Shown here in pieces: positions 59,217 to 64,000 of a stretch of DNA of 64,000 nt. Under the pieces are notes generated by a model. That model did not search any database and was not told the origin of the DNA. It saw only the letters and a program-made list of their open reading frames with translations. The first letter of the stretch is position 1, and each line of letters begins with the position of its first letter. The position numbers were made by a program, and so were the translations under genes. Origin of the DNA: Hysterium pulicare CBS 123377 (taxonomy: Eukaryota; Ascomycota; Dothideomycetes; Hysteriales; Hysteriaceae); contig AJFK01000011.1 in assembly GCA_000467715.1 (NCBI GenBank), positions 1 through 64,000 of the forward strand, read 5' to 3'.

Positions 59217-59966
59217 ATGCTTTCTACTCTCTCAATCGCAGTGGTCCATCTTCTCTATAGCGTACCAGCACTAGCCTCGAACGCTTACCAACACGCCATG
59301 CTGGACTTCCGCTCCTACAGTCCGGGTTCCAATTGCAGTGCTGGAAACGTGTCAGTCAGTTTCACCGTCGTGGACTACTCGAGTGAGGAGCACTGGAGCT
59401 CATATTGCCGAACCAGCTGGGGAAGGAACACTACTGACTTTCCGGACCTGGGCCATGAGGTAATCCAAGGTTTTCTCTAGTTGCAACCCGGACTCACGAA
59501 ATGCCCCGAAGAACGAGAAGAGGGTTGATAGCTGAGATAGTGGCACTGACATTGACATCGCAGGAATGGGCCGACTGTCTAGACTCCAACTTCTCTTTTG
59601 GTTTGCAATATGATGGTGATGCGGCAACAATGAACATCACTATCAAGCACGGCATGTGGGTATGGTAAGTTTCATCTTTTCCTATACCTTTAGCGATGCC
59701 ATCATTCACATGTCCCCTCGCTTCCTCCTAGCTACAGCAAGGATGTCGCAACGCTAATCTGCTTACATAGCGATCATGACAAACCCGTTGAATGGTTAGA
59801 GACCTTCTCGGAAGGCACCCTTAGCGAGCAGAATGTCACATGCACCGGAACAGCGGGTGAAGAAAGGACCTGCCTAAATGATCCGTCAAAGCCCTTGAGC
59901 TTGGCTGTCGATATGATGCTAAGTCCATGGGTTCCACTTCCAGTTGTTTGCCCTTACATCGGCTAA
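59217..59966 (+). CDS. Small secreted cysteine-rich protein
   Basis: Three exons, 59217-59459, 59564-59664 and 59732-59966, join in frame through GT-AG introns (104 and 67 bp) to 192 residues. The N-terminus MLSTLSIAVVHLLYSVPALA is a clear signal peptide with likely cleavage after ALA. The mature chain has eight Cys residues, which suggests four disulfides, and about six N-glycosylation sequons (NCS, NVS, NTT, NFS, NIT, NVT). There is no membrane anchor. Size, signal and even Cys number fit a secreted protein such as an effector candidate. No family is recognised and host interaction is not shown. Neighbouring fragments of Cys-bearing proteins and the gene-poor setting are typical of fast-evolving secreted genes. 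Confidence 0.7.
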
Positions 59967-61373
59967 GTCTGATGAAGCAAGTCAAGTGCAGATTGGGTAC
60001 ATAGCGAAGAAGAGATGGTTGCGAACATGAAAAGAAGGTGCGGGCGCCCAACACTACGCCTGCGCGGAGGACACAACGTCCAAGGATACAGTGCGTTCTT
60101 GGGGGGTTATTGTTTTCTATTCTCATCTAGTCATCACTGTATCCAGAGCAGCTACGTGGGTTTGTAGGGGGAGTGAATAATTTTTACCGGGCTTAAGATA
60201 TCGTGTGCCACAAATTCCGATGTCCCATCTTAAATGCACGAGTCCAGAATGCATGTAATAACTTGCTAGCCTAAGACTTCACTTTTCCTGCGCTTTCAAT
60301 AACAGAAGCTATACCAGCGACTCTTTTGAAGACTGCTGAGGGCTAGATACTCCCCTAGAGTCAAATTACCAAGGCCAAACGGTGTACGCGGACAGCAGGG
60401 ACAGTTCTCACAAGGTTGATGCGCAGTCCAGACTCCAACAAATCATTTTACACCCAATTTGGTCCAGCCCAGTAAAATGGTTGGCAAAGAACTACACGCG
60501 GCATATCTCTTTACCTCATCTGGACCAAGCTGCACGACAGCAAGAGATATGTGGACCAAACGATAAACCTGAACGATGGAGCTGAAAGGACACATGAGAG
60601 ATTGAAATTCCGTCCATCACTGAAGCCATACCTTCATTGTGCATGATGTAAAGAGGAGGTGATGGAGAAGGATGCTTGGGAGGTGCTGTGAACTTCCACA
60701 TACGAGTTTGAAGCCGCCTACTTGAGTATTCTCGAGGCGTGGAGTTTGCAACCCAAAATGCTCCGGCAGTACCTCCATCCGCGTGTAAAGCCATGGCTGT
60801 ACCATGAACTGTTGGACAAGGGCGCTAATCTTCACAACCCTCTCGCTCAGCACCTCCCAATGCAAGTATGAGACCTAGAAACTTTCAGGATATTCCTAGG
60901 ATCCAGTGAAGATGGACAATGATGCCTATTTTCTTGATACATCGCAATGGTGTCAATATTCGTCATCTTCGGGGCATGAGTCTGCGTCTACTAACTGCTT
61001 TCCTATCAGCTTGCAAAGTTCGTTTAGACTCTGTAAAAGGTTTCCATTGAATAAAGAAAGTCATGGAGCATGCTCATGTGCGCACTAGCACCTCAGAGTG
61101 GAGGTTGAGCATTACTTGTTCCGGCCGCGGAATTTAGAGCAGCTCTAGGCTTGAATTTACGCCGACTCCGGCGATTGGGAATCGAAGAACTCCGATTGAC
61201 TCACCAAGAACGACTACCTGAGCAATTGCCCAAGTAGGTATCTCAAAAGCAGTAATGAGTTGGGTAGCTTGATATAAAGCATAGACACTTGAACCCGAGT
61301 GACTTTGACCACACATTAGGCATCATCCACCTTCCAGGGGAGAAAGTTATCAGAGTAGACAGAGAAACCAAAC
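59967..61373. other. Gene-poor spacer with coding fragments
   Basis: About 1.4 kb. A plus-strand piece near 60700-60870 reads like protein (YEFEAAYLSILEAWSLQP, then ELLDKGANLHNPLAQHL, the latter faintly ankyrin-like). Copy B of the Cys fragment follows at 60912-61088. No complete gene found. Confidence 0.4.
60912..61088 (+). pseudogene. Cys-containing coding fragment, copy B of a diverged pair
   Basis: A plus-strand frame with QWCQYSSSSGHESASTNCF and then PISLQSSFRL. It matches copy A (58220-58540) in the spacing of both Cys residues and in the shared end FRL. It stops after a few more residues with CSCAH. No start site or signal peptide is visible. Confidence 0.3.
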
Positions 61374-62134
61374 ATGTCATCATCCCAACCTCCTACGAAC
61401 TATGCCGCCGTGCTCTTTCCAGGTTTCCAAGCCCTTGACGTCTTCGGCCCCCTTGATATTCTCAATCAACTCTCGCGAACGCATAACCTAACACTCTCCC
61501 TACTTTCCTCCACTCTGGACCCCGTCTCCACCTTTACTGCCAATCCAAACTTCTCGCAATCTGTCGTCCCGACACACACCTTTTCTAACGCCCCCGATGA
61601 CTTGGAAGTCCTGCTGCTGCCAGGAGGTTTCGGGACCAGGGACGAGGAGGAAATGAAGCCCGTCATGGAGTTCGTCAAGAGAGTGTACCCAAATTTGAAG
61701 TTTATGATTACCGTGTGTACGGGAAGTGCGGTGTTGGCAAGGACGGGACTGTTGGATGGAAGAAGGGCCACTAGCAATAAGAAATCTTTTGCCTGGGTAA
61801 TTTTCTCTCTTGACCTGTTACCCTTGGCCCCTTTCCTCGCCCTCCATAAATTCACTCAAGTCTCCAATTCCCCTAGTATAAGCACCCTTGACACGTTAAA
61901 CAGGCTGTATCCCAAGGGCCGAACGTGCGCTGGGTCCCCAAAGCTCGCTGGGTCGTTGACGGCGATATCTGGACTAGTTCCGGTATTTCGGCGGGTATGG
62001 ACCTCATGTATGCGTTTGTTGGCCAGATGTATGGAGAAGAGACTGCAGAGACCATTGCTAATTCGAGTGAGTATGAGAGGCATACAGAGAAGGACCATGA
62101 TCCGTTTGCTGAGATGTGGGGGGCGGGGGTTTAA
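61374..62134 (+). CDS. DJ-1/PfpI-family (class I glutamine amidotransferase-like) protein
   Basis: Two exons, 61374-61796 and 61904-62134, give 217 residues, the normal family length. The fold is indicated by YAAVLFPGFQALDVFGPLDI at the start, LEVLLLPGGFGTR, and the nucleophile elbow ITVCTGSAVLARTG with Cys at about residue 115. After the splice come PNVRWVPKARWVVDG and SSGISAGMDLMYAFV with a conserved Asp. The acceptor AAACAG before GCTGTA restores the frame and the family motif SQGPNV. Members include isonitrile hydratase-like and ThiJ-type hydrolases; the exact reaction is unknown. The intron is 107 bp. Confidence 0.9.
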
Positions 62135-63485
62135 AGGATTGAGGGGCTTTTGTGGTGAGAGTTGTGGGCAGATGAATCCGGGATGGAGTATGGTGCAGGA
62201 ATGTAAGACCTGAATGCGCTTATTATGGCCTATCAGAATGATGAGCGCCCTTATGCGACATCTTGTTGGTGTAGAAAGTTCACTCAGCTAAAATTGTCCA
62301 GGAGGCATTCATTCACAAGATCTAATGCCTCCACTTCGAAGTTTCATCCGGAAAGGGAAAGGAAAATTGAAAACCTCGATTTTTTGTATTCGGGGGCAAC
62401 ATGGGGACGGCTGGCACCGGTAGTCGTGTTGGATAATGGTCTATAACGACCATCTAGATGAGATGTATATAGGCATATGGAGACGGCATTTCTACTCCTC
62501 GGGACCTCAGTCAACGTGCACATATCTTGTTCACCTCCTTTGTCATGGCCAGTCCACGCTCTGTGCCAGGCATCAAAGTGCTTTAGCTACCGCGTACCTT
62601 GCCCACATAATTCTCTGTTTTCTCTTAGGTAGGATAAAAGGTTTTCCGGTCTAATACTTAGCTAGGTTTTGCTATGCGGGAGATGCGCATTCACTGAAGA
62701 GCAAGTCCTGGGCCGATACATGTGGTATAACAGCGCTTCAATTCTCAAATGCCACTCTATGATTGTGATACCAGTGAACCTTCGTGCTTAAGGATAAGCA
62801 AGGTTGTCCACAACCGTTCCGTTCGACTCAGGGGAGTCGAAGCTTCCGTTGGGACTAGCAATGGTAGTCAAAAAAATTTGCAGACTGCAAAAAGCGCACG
62901 CAGCATGAATAGAACATTTAATAGTGATCTTCCCAGTGCGAGAGCATTGCCTTTGGTCACATTACCTTTCGCGTGGTCAGATCTAGGTGCAGATTGCAGT
63001 AATCAGACTGTTATAGATTACCTACACACCTTAAGATTAGCAATGAGAGGAAAACTATGTCAGGCTCGGTAGCAGAAGCACTTTAATGCATACTGCAAAG
63101 GCCAAACCAACATTTTGGAAGGACGTGAACCGGATATATCACGTTAACAGAGACCCCGGCTAAGCCCAATGTGCGCACCTCATCCATGCGGTGGTTATCG
63201 ATATCTTAGTTGCTAAAATTGCGTGAGCAGCTTTGCATTTGGACCGGTGACTCGTGTGAGAAATTGCAAACAGCTTATGATTCGACGTTCCATAACGCGA
63301 GGACTTTGCCATCTGATGCAGAAATACATGGTCTCAAACAGTAGACAGCCACCTAATGCGCAATGCGCAATGCCCAATTTACAATAGACCAATCCTGAAC
63401 GCCTGGCCAGTGGTAGAACCCAGGGTATGTACGCCAACTACCATTCATTATAAAAAGCAAAAATAACTGACTATGAGATGCATGC
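62135..63485. other. Convergent 3' spacer
   Basis: About 1.35 kb between two stops on facing strands. No gene recognised. Confidence 0.5.
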
Positions 63486-64000
63486 TCAATGACGCCTGGA
63501 TCTAGTGGTCTTTGTTGATGTCGAAGCGGCCACTCTGGCCTGGCTTGCCGATGTTGGAGCATTGTAAGATGTGGTGACCCGTTTCGACCTGGAAGTAGAA
63601 GCAGATTCATCCAAATCGCTTTCATCGGCTGTTCGTTTAAGCGAGGATTGAGGTTTACTCTCTGGAACTTCTTCAGCCGACTCGACCGCCTTTGAGTTGG
63701 AACTGAGATTGGAGGCCCAAAAGGAGTTATCTTGCTCTGAGGCATCCGTTCCCACTGCTCTGATCGTCTGGAGAGGTTTCCTTCTTCTATTGTGTGAGGA
63801 ATTCGTTCGATCCTTCGTAGAGGTGGCCATGTTCGTCTCCATGGAAGACGGCGTGGGCGGCATTTTGCTGGTGGAAGCAAAAGCGGGAGACTCTGGTGTT
63901 GTGAGAGGCATGGCAGTGGTGCTTGGTGCTCCTCCGTCATAGCCCACACTCTCTTCGTCCTCATCTTGTACTTCATCTTGAGCGACCACTCCCTGCTGAG
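63486..64000 (-). CDS. C-terminal part of a disordered, basic-tailed protein (runs off window)
   Basis: The last 171 or so codons of a minus-strand gene whose 5' part lies beyond the window. The frame is open to the edge. The text is acidic first (QDEVQDEDEESVGYDGG), then Ser/Thr/Pro-rich, with basic patches (HNRRRKPLQTIRAV; a final KTTRSRRH). This composition is typical of nuclear or chromatin-linked proteins. No domain is in view, so no identity is offered. Confidence 0.65.
   Translation of the reverse strand, partial: QQGVVAQDEVQDEDEESVGYDGGAPSTTAMPLTTPESPAFASTSKMPPTPSSMETNMATSTKDRTNSSHNRRRKPLQTIRAVGTDASEQDNSFWASNLSSNSKAVESAEEVPESKPQSSLKRTADESDLDESASTSRSKRVTTSYNAPTSASQARVAASTSTKTTRSRRH

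Noticed and set aside
1-64000. tRNA genes, rRNA, and intact transposons or retroelements
   Set aside because: No cloverleaf-type sequence, transposase, reverse transcriptase or paired terminal repeats were noticed by eye; a tRNAscan and repeat-library search would be decisive.

Overview
This 64 kb window is nuclear DNA of a filamentous ascomycete (Pezizomycotina). The evidence is short GT-AG introns (mostly 49-110 bp), compact genes on both strands, and orthologues typical of that group: an SSK1 response regulator, a second-type PKA catalytic subunit, a ROM2 RhoGEF, VMA11, GYP2, MRPL31, TRS20 and a DOA10 ligase. The class cannot be fixed from the sequence alone. I saw no rRNA, tRNA, CRISPR array or intact transposon.

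Layout. 0.5-9.7 kb: an FHS/FucP-type sugar transporter, a small duplicated Cys-finger protein and a six-exon DIP5-like amino-acid permease, with long spacers between them. 11.2-19.4 kb: ROM2 (minus) diverges from seven-exon VMA11 (plus), followed by a PKA catalytic subunit. 19.9-22.5 kb: a small putatively myristoylated Cys-motif protein, then a gene-poor stretch with GTAGGG-type minisatellites and a coding relic. 23.3-33.9 kb: SSK1, GYP2, an unnamed nuclear-type protein with two SUMO-interaction-like motifs, and the divergent pair MRPL31/TRS20. 35.5-49.9 kb: a 1322-residue membrane-anchored repeat protein (the family often mislabelled 'HOXA13'), the ER ubiquitin ligase DOA10, and a Q/P-rich regulator-like gene. 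51.5-63 kb: a gene-poor accessory-looking region with a decayed multi-exon gene, a secreted cysteine-rich protein, a diverged pair of Cys-containing fragments and a DJ-1/PfpI-family gene. The last 0.5 kb holds the 3' end of a gene that runs off the window.

Most genes are unrelated housekeeping or signalling genes; I see no biosynthetic cluster. Exon joins below were worked out by hand from splice sites and frame continuity, and every joined model given as a gene is divisible by three unless stated. The most unusual items are the ~14-copy YGT repeat protein, two consecutive micro-exons in VMA11, a triple hairpin repeat upstream of GYP2, the mirror-duplicated finger protein, and the secreted Cys-rich protein in the relic-rich region.
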